Below are positions 48,501 through 63,400 of a DNA stretch of 64,000 bases, piece by piece. Numbering within the stretch: position 1 is the stretch's first letter; every line of letters starts with the position of its first letter. A model generated the notes under the pieces. That model searched no databases. It had not been told where the DNA came from and saw only the letters and a list, made by a program, of their open reading frames with translations. The position numbers and the translations under genes were made by a program. Origin of the DNA: Tetrahymena elliotti 4EA (lineage: Eukaryota > Ciliophora > Oligohymenophorea > Hymenostomatida > Tetrahymenidae); contig JH720312.1 in assembly GCA_000231825.2 (NCBI GenBank), positions 186,001-250,000 on the forward strand. Reading direction: 5' to 3'.

Positions 48501-51500
48501 ATAGACAAGTTGGATGACAAAGTTTACATACTAAGTTAGATTTATCACCATAATAAGAGTTTGGACATGTAGGCTAACATTAGCCTAAATTGTTTAAAAA
48601 ATTTGGAGCCAAACATTTAGTACAACTTGTACTATCACCTGGAGCATTACAAGCATAACAAGATGAATCACACGTTTTGCATGTGTAAGTATTTACATCA
48701 CCATAAGTACCAATTGCACACTAGCTAACGCATTAAGAATTTTACAGGAATCCTGTGTTCGCATCACATGATGTACACTAAGTAGAATTAGGACCGCTAC
48801 AATTTACACAAAGAGTATTACATGGATCACATGTATTCGTTACTGTATTGGGGAAGAATCTACTATTACATGTAGTCAAACACTAATTTCCATTTTAAAG
48901 GTAATAATTTGTAATACAAGTAACACAATTAGTTTCTGTAGTCACACAGGTTTAGCAAGGTGATTTACAAGGAGTGCAAATTTGATTTGCTGTATTTGCA
49001 AAATATCCTGGCTTTTTTAACAATAAATTTTTTTACAAAATAACATTTAACACAATTTAATTTACTGAACATGCTAATCCACAAGAATTCACACTGAGGA
49101 ACATTTTAGGAGGCTCACAAGTAAGACATTAAGTAGCACTTGGACCAGAGCAAGTATAACATTAAGCATTACAAGGAGAGCAAATATTTTTGGTACTATC
49201 ATTATAAAATCCAGAAGGACAGTTCAGAAGGCATTCATGTGTTGATACCAAATAAAATCGACCAGTAGAGCAACTAGTACATTATGTAGTGGAAGGTCCA
49301 GAACAATTATAGCAAATTGGATTACATTAAAGACAGCTTGTTGTCCCTGGATAAAACTGATCTCCACAACTTACAAGGCATTAGTTCTACTTAAATAAAT
49401 ATGGAGGTGTTGAGCAAGTTAAACATTTTGAAGGACCAGAATCACTACAAGTCAAACAAGTACTATCACAGTCAGCACATATAAGTAAAGGCAATTTAGT
49501 TTTGTCTTGGTAAGAGCCATCTGGACACTTATTAAGATAGCATTGTGCCCTATACAAATAATATGAAGTATCACATTGAACACAACCATCATAATCAGTG
49601 CATTTAGTACAATTATCTACACACTAAATATTTAATTGAATTATTTTTAAATTAATTAAAAATGAAATGATTAAATTTAATTTTTTAAAAAGGAAAGGTT
49701 AACTTACTTTTAATACTGTATTAATATAATAATAAACAGTTTTTTATCATTATTATTTTTAAAAAACAAAAAATTTTGAAAATTAATGTTGTGATGCAAA
49801 AAATTAATAATAAAACTTATTTTAAATCTGAAAGAATTTGAAAAACAACTAATTTAAATTTTAAAAGAAATGTATTTTGAAGGAAACTTTGTTATTTTAT
49901 TAAATTTTTTAATGTTTGATAAATAAATATTTTGCTTGATGTATTAAGTTTTAATTAAATATTCTTTTTTTTTTGTTAATTTTGCTGTTCATGTAGTTTT
50001 AAAATGGTCTTTAGCGATTATTAAAATTAATTAAAATTTACTTTTGAAACAATGATTGAAACTTCTCTAAAAGCAAAGCCTTCATACCAAGCTGGGTCTT
50101 AAAAATTATTTGTAATTTCTAATTTCAACTTTTAATCTGTTACTGTTTTGGTTGTATTGGCAATTAGCCAACCTATGGTTTCACCTTAATCTAATCTACC
50201 ACAGCCCATATCTGTACCTCCACCTACAATATAAGCTTACTCTTAACCATTTAACATAATGCTTAATTTTTCTGGAATGCCACTATTAATTTCATAATTC
50301 TCTACTTACACATACCTCATTTTGACTAAAACAGAACTATGTTTCCATGGAATAGGCCATTCTTGACTTATTACTACACTCTTTCCATATAGACCAAATC
50401 CTGCAAATAATCTAATGCCATAGCAATCAGAATATTTAGCATAATCACTATTAGGAATTACACCATTTGGATCATAAAAATTAGTTACAAAACCTGAGCC
50501 ATCAGTTGAGATTGAAGAGAAATCTGAGTCAAAAAATCCTTTGTATAAGTAATATCCATCTATTAGAAAATTAATATTATAATATACATTTTAAAAAACC
50601 AATAATTTACTCCAATATTTTGTTATCATATCGATGCATTCACCATTTATATTATCACTGTATGATGGACATTAATCTATGCAGCTTCCATTAAATAATC
50701 TATTGCTTCCTGAACATTTTATACATTTTCTTGGAGTGGTTGTGCTACAAGAGGAGCAATTTATTTAGCACGGGTCATCTACACATATGTTTCCACTAGC
50801 CATTTATGGTGCAGCACAAGTACTTACACAAACTCCATTTTACATCAATAAAGGTGCAGTACATTTACATTCTCCTGAAGTTAAAGTACCAGAATTACAA
50901 GAGGTACAATTAGTTGAATCTGGTCCATTACATGCTTTGCAAAATGGATGGCAAGTATCTAAGAAAATTTATAAATCTAAAATTCCAAGCTGGCTTGAAT
51001 AACCAAGACTATGAGAAATAGTAATTGTTAATGATGAACTGGTATGAGAATTTTAATATTAAACTAATTGTAAAAATCCATTAATATATGAGTAAAATAG
51101 AAAAAAAAGTGAATTGGACCTACAGTTAAGTAGAGTTTAGTTTTAATTAAAATGGATCTAAATTATATATTATTTTTCCTTCATTATCAAAAAATGAATT
51201 GATAAAATATTGTTGTTGATTTTTAGATTAAATTTTCTTTTTCTACTTAATTTAAGTGATTATGTGATTCTTAATTAATGAAGAGTTAGGGTATAATAAT
51301 GTTTATTAAATAATATCAAAATAATAAATGAAAGATTATTATTTATCACTTTTACTCAAAAATGATTTTTTCATTAGCTTTTTAAATAGTTAGAAAATAT
51401 ATTTTTTTATGATTGAAGAATTAAATATTCAAATCTACTTCTAAATATTTCATTTAAATATTTTCATAATTTAGATTTATAGCTAAAAAAATTTATTTTT

Positions 51501-51845
51501 ATGTGATACCTCTTCCATATGCATCGTTCACAGTAGGATTTCCACAAATTTTCAAAGCATCACCTTGAGCCCAATAATAATATTACCCCAAAATTGTTGA
51601 ATCAGCTTAGAACTTGACATAACCACTTGGATAATCAAGAACTATAAAATCGATTCTTATTTCATATTTATAATGACTTGGTAAGTTGGTATATGTTTTT
51701 GTTGAAGATGTTTAAGAGCTACTCATCATATATACATTTTTATTTGCATCAATAACCTACCCTGAGCATTTCACTCTATTAATCACTGACCAGCCAGTTA
51801 TTGTATCAGTATCTTTGAGAAATTCTCTAGCAAAAAGAAAGTTTT
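45528..51845 (-). CDS. Large cysteine-rich (furin-like repeat) receptor-type membrane protein; 5' end incomplete
   Basis: Multi-exon gene. The C-terminal exons are well fixed: 45528-45977, 46030-46140, 46211-46899, 46965-47704, 47959-48256, 48309-49011 and 49066-49623, with matching phases. N-terminal exons encode beta-rich extracellular sequence (DTDTITGWSVINRVKCSGQ near 51.8 kb and PAWYEGFAFREVSIIVSK near 50.05 kb). Between them and the membrane lie roughly 14 furin-like/growth-factor-receptor cysteine repeats, each of the type CPDGxYxD...C..C..TC.TC.G.....C..C. Then come about five hydrophobic segments (YWIFVGQSIYSTFAFFFGF, YVVFSFVIALHILSGMVLN, AAIVFTLIVILIMFKLFWFF among them), with a serine-rich cytoplasmic loop. 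This architecture is common in Tetrahymena surface proteins. Ligand and role are unknown. The start was not found and probably lies at 51.9-52.4 kb. Confidence 0.75.
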
Positions 51846-53226
51846 CTGATAAAAATTTTGAGAAAAAATGAAGTAAACATTTAAAAATAAAAAATGATTA
51901 CTTGAGGATACAAATATTATCTATTAGAAGATACAGATTATTGTGAAATGAAAACAGAATTTCATCTGTATTTAACGTTTTAAAATATGAGCTATTTCTA
52001 AAAGATCCTTTAATGATTTCTTTCAATAGCAATTATTATTAACTTTTTAATTACAAAATATCTACAAATCATACCTACGACTTATTTTTTGTATATTTTA
52101 CCTAAATTAATAGATAACATCATATATTCCTAAATATCCTTAACCATGAGTAATTAAATTAGAATTGAGTTATTAGTATTTTTATAATTATTTATTAGAA
52201 TCCACATACTGGTTAATATTAGCTCAAAAGTAAGTGGTTTGGTGTTACTAAATTTTTAGGAGTATTATGTTCTACAAGACTAATTACATTACAAAAATTT
52301 ATATTCACAATAAAATAGCAATTGTTAAAAGAATAGGGCATTTAGAACAATTTAGACCACTATCTATTTTTTTTTACTTAGATTATTAATTTCAAGTCTC
52401 TAATTAATCAAATAAATTTGTGGATGTTAAAAAGAAGGATATTTTTAATTTGGTTTTAAGCAAGCAATTTCAGGTAAATTTTATCTTTTTTTTATTTTCA
52501 AAAGATTTAAAGAGCTGCATTTTTTAATTCAGTATCTTCTACGTATTATTTATTTGCATTCATTCATTAATTTTTTGATTTCCAAAAAAGTAAAGAGTAA
52601 GTAGGAACCTTAAAATAATATTTCTAGAATGATACAGATAAATTTACACTTTAATTTTTTTAATATAAATAGTATCCATTATATTTTCTCAAAAACCCTC
52701 TGATTCTTTATTTTAACTTTGAAGATTAATTTTTTTAGATATATCTAAATTAAAAAAATTTAGAAAATTGTAAAAGGCTACTAAATGAAAAGAAAATACA
52801 TTACTTATATGAAATTAAAAATTTTATCTATTTTAATAAAGTATTGTTTAGATAGAAACCTATGATGTACTTTAAAGTAAAAGAATAAAGAATATGGAAA
52901 TCTACTTTGTTTAACTTTTTATATTTCACTGTAATTCAATTTTTACTTAAGATAATATTAAAAACTATTACTTAAATTTAAAATAAATTATTCATTTGGT
53001 TATGAAATATTGAAAAATAATTTTTTTCACAATAATATTAATTATTAAAAATACTTTAGATAAAATAAAAAATCAAAAAAGTTAAAATTAAAATATTCCT
53101 ATCTTTTTATTAATTTTCTTGATACATGTAGGGTTTATTATCTAAATATTATTTTTCTACTTGCTTAAATTCTTTAATTTACTAAAGTTATTCAAATTTT
53201 TTATTTTTTGATGATTACTAAGTGTT
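51846..53226. other. Upstream region of the cysteine-rich gene, probably with its first exons
   Basis: On the minus strand near 52090-52160 the frame NSNLITHGQGYLGIYDVIYQF is followed by a good GTAAAATA donor, and a stretch near 52210-52345 reads MPYSFNNCYFIVNINFCN and onward to SLVEHNTPKNLVTPNHLLL. These look like N-terminal exons of the gene ending at 45528, but I could not join them with certainty. The remainder up to 53226 shows nothing. Confidence 0.4.
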
Positions 53227-56200
53227 CATATTTTAAATAATTACTTTAGAATATAAATTGTTGCTTCGTCTTAAAATTTATAATGTGGTATCAGAGTTAA
53301 AGAAAATATCATAGCCTGTACATCTGTTTTAGTGTAGTTATATATTTTTAATGATATTATGTAAAATACAATAACCAATGAAAGACCTCCAATTAGAAAG
53401 TATAAGAGACAGTTTTGTTAAATTTTATTAGTTTCTGATATTATATATGAATCAAAAAGATTTTTTAATTCATTAAAGCTGATTAGAGGCATTATAAATC
53501 CATTTAAATACAGTATTTCAAAATATTATTAATCATAAAAACCTATCAGTAAATCATTCTATTTCTTATTAACAAGAGGTTTATTTTGTAAAAATGAGTC
53601 ATAAGTTTAAAGGTATACAAAATACTAGGTAAGTATGCCTTATAACCCTTAAGTGTAAAATTCACTAATATTTTAAGAAATACTTGTACAGTTTTAATAA
53701 ATAGGTGAGTTTGTATCACATAAACTAGATTTCATGATATATTAAATCTATTCTTAGTAGTTATTTATATTTATATCCTCATTAAATTAATACTAGCTTA
53801 TCCAATTACTGAATTCTTTTAATTTACCTAAATTAGTTTTGTAAAGATCATAGATATCACTTAAATCGAAATCTGGATAGCTAGTTTGGTGCTCAGTAAA
53901 ATATTATTATGAGAATAATATGGCTGAGTAGGTTAATGTTTGAACAAAGTTATTAAGACTTTTATCTGTTTACTGAATACTATTAAATGAACTTTCAATT
54001 TTGATTATTTCTAAGTAATTTTTTAGGACATATCCACCTTAGAAGGCAATACATGATATACTGATAAGCAGATAAGTAATGAACTAAATCTTCTTGTTGA
54101 TTTATTAATCAAAAATGAGAGACGAAGCTTATATTTCTTTTCTTTTAGTTTATTTTTAATTATTAAATTTAGAAAGCAAATTTTTTGGTTAACTAGATTT
54201 TTTTGTATTGGTTATTAATTTGATAAAATCAAAAGAAATCCATGAATCCATTTGATCCGTCAGCTATGATATAGAGTTATCTATTTTTAAGATTTCGATA
54301 TCAAGTTCGTCAAGCGATATTCTTGAAATGACAAGAAGTATCCTTCTTTTAAATGATATAAAATCATTTAATTTTTTTAATGAAACCAAATTTAAGGCAG
54401 AGAATATAGATACCGATATAATAGATATGATATAAAAGAATATTTTTATCTCTGAAATGCTATTACTTAAATGTATTGTAATGCTTTCATACAAATTTTA
54501 ACTTAAGCCTAATGTTTAGTTATAATTTTTAAGCATGAAATAATATCCATTTGATTATTCTTTTGATTAAAAATCACCTTCAGTGCTGCCTTGCTTTAAT
54601 ATATAATAGCTTACCATTTACATTAGATCAGCTTATGTTTGGAAACTAAGATTTTATTATCTAATAATATATTTAAATTAATCATTAAAACAAAAAAGTA
54701 TAAATCAATAAAATAAAATGAATTACCTTGAAGAAAAAGTAGGAATGATTGTTTTTTAAGTTAAAATTGAGCTTTCTAATTGAGAAAAGTAGTTCAAAAA
54801 TTAAAAATATATGTCTTTATATTCTTAAGAGTTTTGTTTGCATCTTTCTGTAAGCTTTGGTAAATAGTTTGTGTAAGAATCATAATTATCATAAAACTGA
54901 ATTTCTTATAAAAAATGAGAAAATAATTGTTCAGATAATTGCTTTGAATAAATTGTATTGAATTCTAAAACAACACTTTTCTTGTCAACTATAGATTGCA
55001 CATTAGATGTAAAAGTTAAAACCTTGAGCAAGTAGATAGCACATAGACTTATGAAGATTAATATGGTTATATCTAAAAAAAAATATTAACTAAAAATTAT
55101 AAAAATAGAAAAGCAATAATTTACTTAGTGTTAAAGTAGAAGAACCGTAGATGTTATGAGATGAGCAATTAATATATTTTTATATTAATTCATAGTCATA
55201 TTTAACAAAATTTTATTCATTACTAATTTAGTCTTCTTCATCTTTTTGATTATCCCTTCCATTTATTTTTGATTTGTTTTACTTTATTATGCTTTTATTT
55301 TTATTTTAAATTTTAGAACGATTTTCTTCTTCATCTTCTTCTCCTTCTATTTGCTTAGCTTCATTATCTTCGTTAAACATAGACTCATACTTTTGCTTTT
55401 AATGATCATCGTCATCATCATGATCTTCTTGCTCTGATTGTTTTTTGTTTAAATCAAAAAAATCATATTCTAAATTTTAAATTTTTTATTTGTTTGCTAA
55501 AATTGCTCTTCTAAATGAAGATCTAATTTTTGCTTTGACTTTTTTCTTCTTTTGAGATTCAGTATCAGAATCTTATTCCTTATTATTTCTATTATCATTA
55601 ACATCTAAAAACTATAGTTTACTCTATTAATTATTTCCAGGTGTAGAAGTTAATAAAGATGAAAATAAATTACTACTACTTGAATTAGTAATTCTTATGC
55701 TATTTCTTTCTGTAACTATTAAGTTATTTTTAGAGCTATTTAAAGGAACTAACTGATTAAAATTTTGAATATCTCTCTCTAAATCTTAATTAATTGTTGA
55801 AAGAGAATAATTGTGCTTTTAAATTGCATCTATAGACTTAAAGTAAGCAGCTTATTCACCAAATTTGCTCAGCCTTCTCCCATTTGTTCCTATAGAAGAT
55901 AAACTTTTAGAAGGATTTTTATTTTCTTCTTAGTATGGAGATGAAATTTTAGTATTTTTGTCTTAATTTAAAACCTAAACTAAATTGTTAATTTTTTCAT
56001 TTTCATTAATTTGATAATGATTTACTATGTTAGTAAAGTTCTAATTGTTATCTGATGGTTAAATATTTTGCTAATCACCAGAAACATTTTTGTTTTATTC
56101 AATTATTGTACTATATTCTGTTTGAACATTGATGTTTGTTTGAATTTAAGATACAGATTTTGGTGATGATGAAGAGGACGATGAGGATGAAGCTGAAGAA

Positions 56201-59200
56201 GAAGATTTAGATGTTGGTGTTTAATTATTAGATTATTGGGTAGATTAGGCTTGAGAATTGTCAAAATTTTAAGATTCTTTTGAATTAATTTATTAAGATT
56301 TTGGAGAATATATTTATGAAGAAAGAGCATCATATGAGTTTAATTGGGCAGCTTACATGGAAGTAACTAATTGGCAATTACTGTAAAAACTAGAAAAATA
56401 TTAAGGTTATTAATTACTATTTTAATTGTTTGTTTTTTAGATATTATTTTTCTTAATTCTATATTCATGGACTTGCATGGTAAAATATTATTTATTAATT
56501 TACTGTAAATTATGATGATAACCAACTTTATTACTCACTATTGTTACTACTGCCTCAAAATTTTAGAGTGATTTTTTCTCATCAAAGCTCTTTTTTATAA
56601 ATATTATTATGTAAATAAGAATTATAAAATGATGATAATCTACATACACTTGAATTATCTTTCATGAATTGAACAGAGTTTCTGTAAAACTGCTTTGAGT
56701 CAAAGCTTAAATTACTTGTCTTTATATTTTAACTTACTTAACTAGTAAACTTTTTGCTGAGTTCTTGCAACTGGGAAGGAAAACGAATTGTGAAAAATTT
56801 TTTGACACAAACATATTTTTAAATTTTATAAGATTCTTTGAATTAATTAGAATTATTAATTCCATTTATTTAATCTTCTTAAGCATCTAAATTATCTAAC
56901 TTCTAGGAACCTTTCTATTCAACTGTAGGTTAAACAATATCCAACAAATTCTAAAATATTAAAAAAATATTGAATGAGTTGTAAACATTGAAGACATCTA
57001 AGTTCTAATTTGAAGAATATTCCTATTTTTAAAATTTTAGTTTAATAAATTTCAATTGAAAAAAAATATTTTTTAATGTGACAATTTTTAAAAAAGTTAG
57101 AAAATAAAAATTTTTTGTGAAAGATTAACAAATTTTATGAATAAAAAATATCTACAGCTGTTTTTGGTTTTTGTTTTAAGTTATTTAAGCTATCGTTTTT
57201 ATTTTTGTTGTGAGCAAACTTTACTTTCTTCTCAAAAGGGTTTTTAAACAGATTTCTAAATAGTTTTTCTGTAATTCCCAAAATTTAGCCAGACTCATTA
57301 AAGATTAAAAATTGTTATTGAGATTAGAGCTTTAAAATTGAAACCATCATTTCAAAACTGTTAAAAATTGTAGGGCAACTTTGCAATTTAATTTTGACAG
57401 GAAACAAATAGTTTTCTTTTGTTTTAGCAAACACATTTTTAGCAGAAAAAAGATTTGCTATATTTCCTTATTCTATAGACTATTCCACTAATTTAGAATG
57501 ATACTCTTTCAAGTAAGAAGGAATTAAATCAGAAATATATTCAATTTTTCTAAACTCTTAGACACTATAGCCAAAAAATAAAGATAATCTAAAAATTTAG
57601 TTTGATTTTAATGACTTTTTGTTAATTTTTCCTATGCTACTACCAGATAGACTAACTTAAAAAATTTAACTCTTTCCTTTTATAAAATTTAGATTGAGTT
57701 ATTTTTCTTATTTTTAACTAAGTTCTTTTTTAAGAGTTTGCTTAATTTCAGCTTCTAAGTCTATAGCCTTTCTTAAATTATTTTATATGAATATATAGAA
57801 AATACTGCCAACCTAATTTTTCAAATAATAAAAATATTTTTTCAATTAAAATATTGATATATTGTATTTATTTTACTTTCTTAGGGATGTAGAGATTAGA
57901 TTTATCCAGAGAGTATTCCTGCTTTTTCTTTTAAAATGATTCAACTACACTCAATCCTCTAATCGAGAGGTCTTTTGCTTATTTCAACAATGAATTGAAA
58001 TTATCAAAACCAGCTTGCAACTTTGACAAAAGTTCTTCTTTTTTTGCCAAGTAATCTATAATTTATGGCATCATATACTATTTAAATTCCTCTGAATTTT
58101 ATAAATCTACGACAGATATTTCTGTTTGCATATATTATTACTTCTTTTAATTATATTTTAATATTTCTATTTCATTAAAATATTACATACTCTTAGATAG
58201 TACAATAAAAATCTTTCTATCGTAATAGCTAATATCTTTAATCTAACAAAAGTATTACTGCAAATAAAAGAATGCTTTTATAAAATTATTTCTTGATTTA
58301 GAGATAAATGAGATATATTTTATGCAAATGATCATAAAAATTTAACTATCATTAATGATTTAAGGTTATTTTAAACTCCATATAAATAAGTCCTCAATCA
58401 AATTCAAAGTTTAATCAATATGATTCTTAAAATAATTTTAGTCTATTTAATAAGAATGACACTTACAACCTATATTAGAGCAATTATTTTTGTGGTATTC
58501 AATTAATTCAAAAAACTCCATTTTACACTCTTCATTCTTAGAATAATTTAATGCTTTTGAGTATAGCTCATCAAGATAAAAATCAAAGTCTTGATATTAT
58601 CTAATTTAGTATATTTTGTTTAATAAAATTATTTTAAGAACAATTAAAAATTTGAATTTTACCTCTCAAAATTCAAAGAAGAAATTTTGGTAATTATTTC
58701 ATATTTTCTGTTTTGAATAGATCTTACTATAAAAAAAACTAACGCATTCAAAGGAAGCCAACAATAAAAAATATCAATTTATTGAAGTAAGTTTATTTGT
58801 AACATTAATTATATAAGCAGTGAGCTCGATAAGCAATAAGAAAATTATAAATTGTATAAGGCTGAGAGAATTTAATTCCGAAAAGGATAATTTACTAAAA
58901 TATCATAAAGTGTAAGAATATTTTGAACCTAAAAAATATAATATTTTAGCGATTCATATTAATCAAGTTAAAAGTCTATGTAGATAACACTGAATTATAT
59001 TAAAAATATCAAGAAAATAAATTTACTGAACTTTCTCCTCAACTAATTAGAGTCCTAAAATTCATAGCTTCTAGTAAAGTAAATTATCAATAAATTGAGT
59101 GTAAGAGTTAATATTATACTAACCCATCCTACGATAATAATAAAAGTAGGCTAAGAACAACTTTTAAATGAGGTAACAAATGAATTTTTGTTACAACAAA

Positions 59201-59693
59201 GGACACCAACATTAATTTCTAGTAAAGGAACTATTAGCATCCATTAATAAAAGCTAAGAAATATATGAAGAAGCTTATTTATTTTTTCAGCTATCTTTTT
59301 AACCTTAATCTCATAATATTTCTAATTTCTAAGATAAGTTAAGATTAATATATATAGATATATACTAAAAAGTACTCCATTAAATAAAAAGAAAGTTAAC
59401 AGAGTCATTGTATCATTTTTGGTTTTGCTTATCATATACGAAATAGTAGAAAATTCATTCATTTTTGCAATTACAAAGAGATTTTAATGAGTTATTTATT
59501 AACTTTGATTTGTATTGAATGTATATCCATTCTTCTAAAATGTATTTAAAATGATAGCAATGTAGTACCAATAATTAGGAATTATAAAGTCAGGCTTTTC
59601 CTCCATAATCAAAATTATAGTTTCAAATATTTGATCTTATATTTTTTAGTTTTTTGTGTCATCTTTTATTTTTTAAGTACTTTTGTCCTTCAT
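53227..59693 (-). CDS. TmcB-like (tiny macrocysts) multi-pass membrane protein with PAS-like domain
   Basis: Very large ciliate-type gene with ATG at 59693 and TGA at 53227. Exons 58663-59693, 57877-58600 and 57156-57812 join in phase; further exons continue to 53227. The N-terminal ~340 residues are multi-pass (LTFFLFNGVLFSIYLYILIL, FIIIVGWVSIILTLTLNLLI and others). Next comes the family's marker CSNIGCKCH and a coiled coil. A PAS-like region follows: FGYSVQEFRKIEYISDLIPS, then FLIFNESGQILGITEKLF. A long Ser/Asn/Asp-rich cytoplasmic part lies at 55.2-56.5 kb. The end has an extracellular loop between transmembrane helices (IFFYIISIISVSIFSALNLV, FLIGGLSLVIVFYIIS), then IPHYKFQDEATIYILKQL. Sensory or signalling function is inferred. 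The exon border near 57022 (or 56950) is uncertain. Confidence 0.75.
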
Positions 59694-60434
59694 TACTTAG
59701 AATAACTTCTACTTATTTTATTGGTTTTTAATTATTATTTTAATGTAGAACTCTTATTCTTTTAAATAAACAAATATAATAACATTTATCATCAAAGTTG
59801 TTTTTATGCTTCTTTATTAATTTATTTCAGCACTATTCGTTGGAATAAGTTTAAAAATATTTTTTTTAATTTTATTTAAAATTATTATATATTGTAATTA
59901 TTTCTTTATACCAGATTATTAAAAGATATGAAGATCAGAAGAGGTTCAAATTAAAAGTAAAAGAATCTCTCCAATAATTTTTTTCTCATAGCTTCTTTAT
60001 TTAAATAGTTGCAATACATTTTGATTTAAAAAAATTTTTTTAAATAAAGAGATCATTTTTATTTTTTATTCAGTTAATTTACAAATAATTTTTTTCTTTG
60101 ATCATAACTATTTTAGAAAAAAAAGCTTTTTCATTTCTAAATAATTTCATTTTTGATATTACAAATTAAAATAATTTTTTTTGGAAAAACCTTTAATTTA
60201 ATAAAATATTTCATGACTTGTATTTAAGACTTAAATATAACAAATTCAAAGTTGATATATATGTTTTGATATTTGTTTGGTTAAAATAAAGTAGATTTAA
60301 TTTATTTAATAAAAAATATTTAAATTATTAAAAAAGATAATGTAATACTTATCTAATAAAATGTTTATTAAGAAGTATAAGATTTATATTTCTTACAGTT
60401 AGAAATGGTTAGAATAAATTTTATTTTGAACAAT
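59694..60434. other. Spacer between two tandem TmcB-like genes
   Basis: Very AT-rich. It holds the promoter of the upstream-starting gene at 59693 and the 3' end of the next one. No exon is supported. Confidence 0.5.
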
Positions 60435-63400
60435 TCAATATTTTTATATTTTTTTAAGAAATATTATTGTATTTTCTTCTTAGAGCTTATCAAAAGGGAT
60501 AAGAGTTAATGAAAAGCTAATATCGACTATAGATTATTACACTACATTTTTTATCTTTCTAGAAAGCATAATCCAAAAAACAATAAAAGGGAAACAAAGA
60601 GATACTAAGTATATATAACCTATTCTGATAAAAGATTATATATAATCTGAAAAGCCTTCTTTCATATAAAACTTAACTAATTCAAGACAGTTTACAGCAA
60701 GTTTAAATCCATAAGTTATGTATTCAAGATGATGAACAGTATTCAAATAGTGTGTTATATCATTTTATTATTTAATATTGAATGGATCTCCTGCTTTATA
60801 GCTAAATAAAGATTCGTAAGAACTGAATAATAAAAAAAATTCTGTAAATAGGGCAATCATTCCCTATTTTGTAACTTATCTTACTGTTCATATTAAAAAA
60901 TTATTTTTTTTACTCAATGGTGAAAAGTGAAAGATTTAAAAAAATTATTTTTATTTAAATTTTTTATGAAATACTATAAAATATTTACTTGTCGGAGTTA
61001 CTTCTTACACGCACATTCTATCATATTAAAAATCTTTGCTACTACAAATATCATTTTAGAGTAAATCAATAATATTAGATTTATAAGCTGGTGTTATTTA
61101 TTTTTCATTATTTATTTCGTTTAAAATATTTTAGAAATATAATTATCCATTTTTTATATATTGCTAAAATTATGAATACATTTCTGGATTTCCATAAATT
61201 TTTTGAGTTGCTTAAGGAAAACTGTTATCTTTTAATTGCATTTAAGGAGATGAGGATAAATAATCGCTCATAAATAACAAAAAACTAATTTAGTCAGTTG
61301 TCTAAAATGTGCTATTGAATAAATCCAAATATGTTTGAAAATCAGAAGTAATTTAGTTTGACATAAGTATAATAGCAAGTATCATTACACAACCACTAAG
61401 ACATATAGATCCTATCACCATGAGCCCTCTTATATAGCTAAAATTATTATTCTTGACTAATGAAATAATTTTCTTTTATGATTGTCTTTGGTTAATAGAA
61501 CTTTAAAAATTCTCCAACTTATTTCTTTTTGTGGGCGAATGAGGTGAATTTTCTTCTTAACGTTATTTTTTTTTTGGAGTATAAATCATACTCTCAACGA
61601 AGTCATAATTAATCCATCTTTAATTGACATCTTTTAAGACATCCTAAATTTTATTAAGCTTATCTATTTCTTGATCTACTTCTTGAATATTTATTCTACC
61701 AACTAAAGTTAGAATTAGGCTTTTATATTAATTAAAAGACCTGAGTCCTAATAAAGAAAGTAGTATCTAAGCTAGTGTGATTAGCAAACAGCCAGTACCT
61801 AAAATATAATACATCTTGGATAAATTTTATTTTTTTTCATACATTTTTAAAAATTAGAATTCTCTTACAATCTCTGCTGACCGATAAATCTCATTCATGT
61901 TTTGTATCAGAAAGTAATGATTACGCTAAATATATAATTTTTATTCTTTCAAAGAAGTGCATACTTGTTAAGAGCTCTCAAAAGCTTTGAATTATATATC
62001 AATTAAGTCAATACTTTCAAACACCTACATACTATTATAAATAAATTAAAATATTTAATTTGATTAATTTTTTAATAAAAATCATACTTATTTTCATAGC
62101 TAACAATCTTAAATTTAGTGCCAGGATAATCCAAGTAGACACTTGAAACTGTTTCGAACCTAAGATTAAACTATTACAAAAAAATTTTTTAAATCTCATT
62201 ACAGCTCAAGCATAAAGAAGAGTATAGAGTTAACTGAGGATCCTCAATTAAGTTATTTTCTATTTATTGTCTACTAAATGAATTCAGAGTTTAATTGGCA
62301 ATAATTGGAAAAAAGTCGGATTATTCTTATGCATTTTTTATATCATCTGCAAATGTTTGAAGGTTGTATAGTATTATGATTCCAATGATTAGAGACATCA
62401 AAGCAAAAAATAATATGTAGATAACTTTATTTATATTTAAAAAAAGCATTGAATTTTGTTTTAAATTAATTTTTATTTTTCTTACATGAAAATATCTAAG
62501 AAGCAACACTAAATATTGTATTTGTTTTATTTAAAATATTTTAAATAAGGACATTACTAGAATTTCTAAATGAAGATGAAGATGAATAGCATGATTATGA
62601 TCTTTGAGCATCTATATCATTATTCTCAATTTCTCTTTTATTTGAAATAAGATTTCTTAAAAAATGTTCAGCTTTTTTAAATTCCACCTAATATTTTTTT
62701 TAGCCATTTTCTTTTTCAATAATATCATTGTATTACTTTTATTGATAGAGGTTTCTATTACTATCTTCCTCTTAATTCTTTTTAAAAATTGATATTTTTT
62801 TACTATCAAATCTACTAGACAATTTATAACTTTAGTCTTGCACATTTTTCTAGTCTTAATCTGCTAAAGATTATATTATTTCATCACATCCTTTAAATGA
62901 TGATTATCCATTCATAATTTGTGAAGACAGAAAGGTTTTTTCATTTATAAATGTTGGAGAGTTCAGAGCAGTCAAGTTTGGAGAGTTTAGTGGAAACATA
63001 TTTGGTGAAGATGAATCAATCTTGTGATAAGATCCTTAAGTCTCATCATTTTCCTATACCTTCTATTCGATAACTGTCATTTTCTTATTTTAAATTAATT
63101 TATCTTAAAGATGTTCTATATTTATAACACTTTCTGGTTATATTTGGTTCTTAAAATTTTATTAAGAAGCTAGTATGCTGTTAAGCTACGACTGTTCTTA
63201 GCACATAGACATACTATGATTTTCTTTTAAAATTTTTTATTGAATTTTTGAACAATTAAAATTAATTTACATTTACTATGATCATGATTTGCAAAAGAAC
63301 CTTTGATCTAATAATTTTGATCTATTAACTCTTTAAAAGACATATACTTATTTTCCCTTCCTGAATCTTCCACCTAATAAATTAATTTATATTATAAATA

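Noticed and set aside
50787..51002. Plus-strand frame of 71 aa
   Set aside because: It is antisense to the cysteine-rich exon, which has a clear repeat pattern on the minus strand.
56103..56333. Minus-strand frame rich in L, H and Q
   Set aside because: It is a shifted frame over the Ser/Asp-rich part of the TmcB-like gene.
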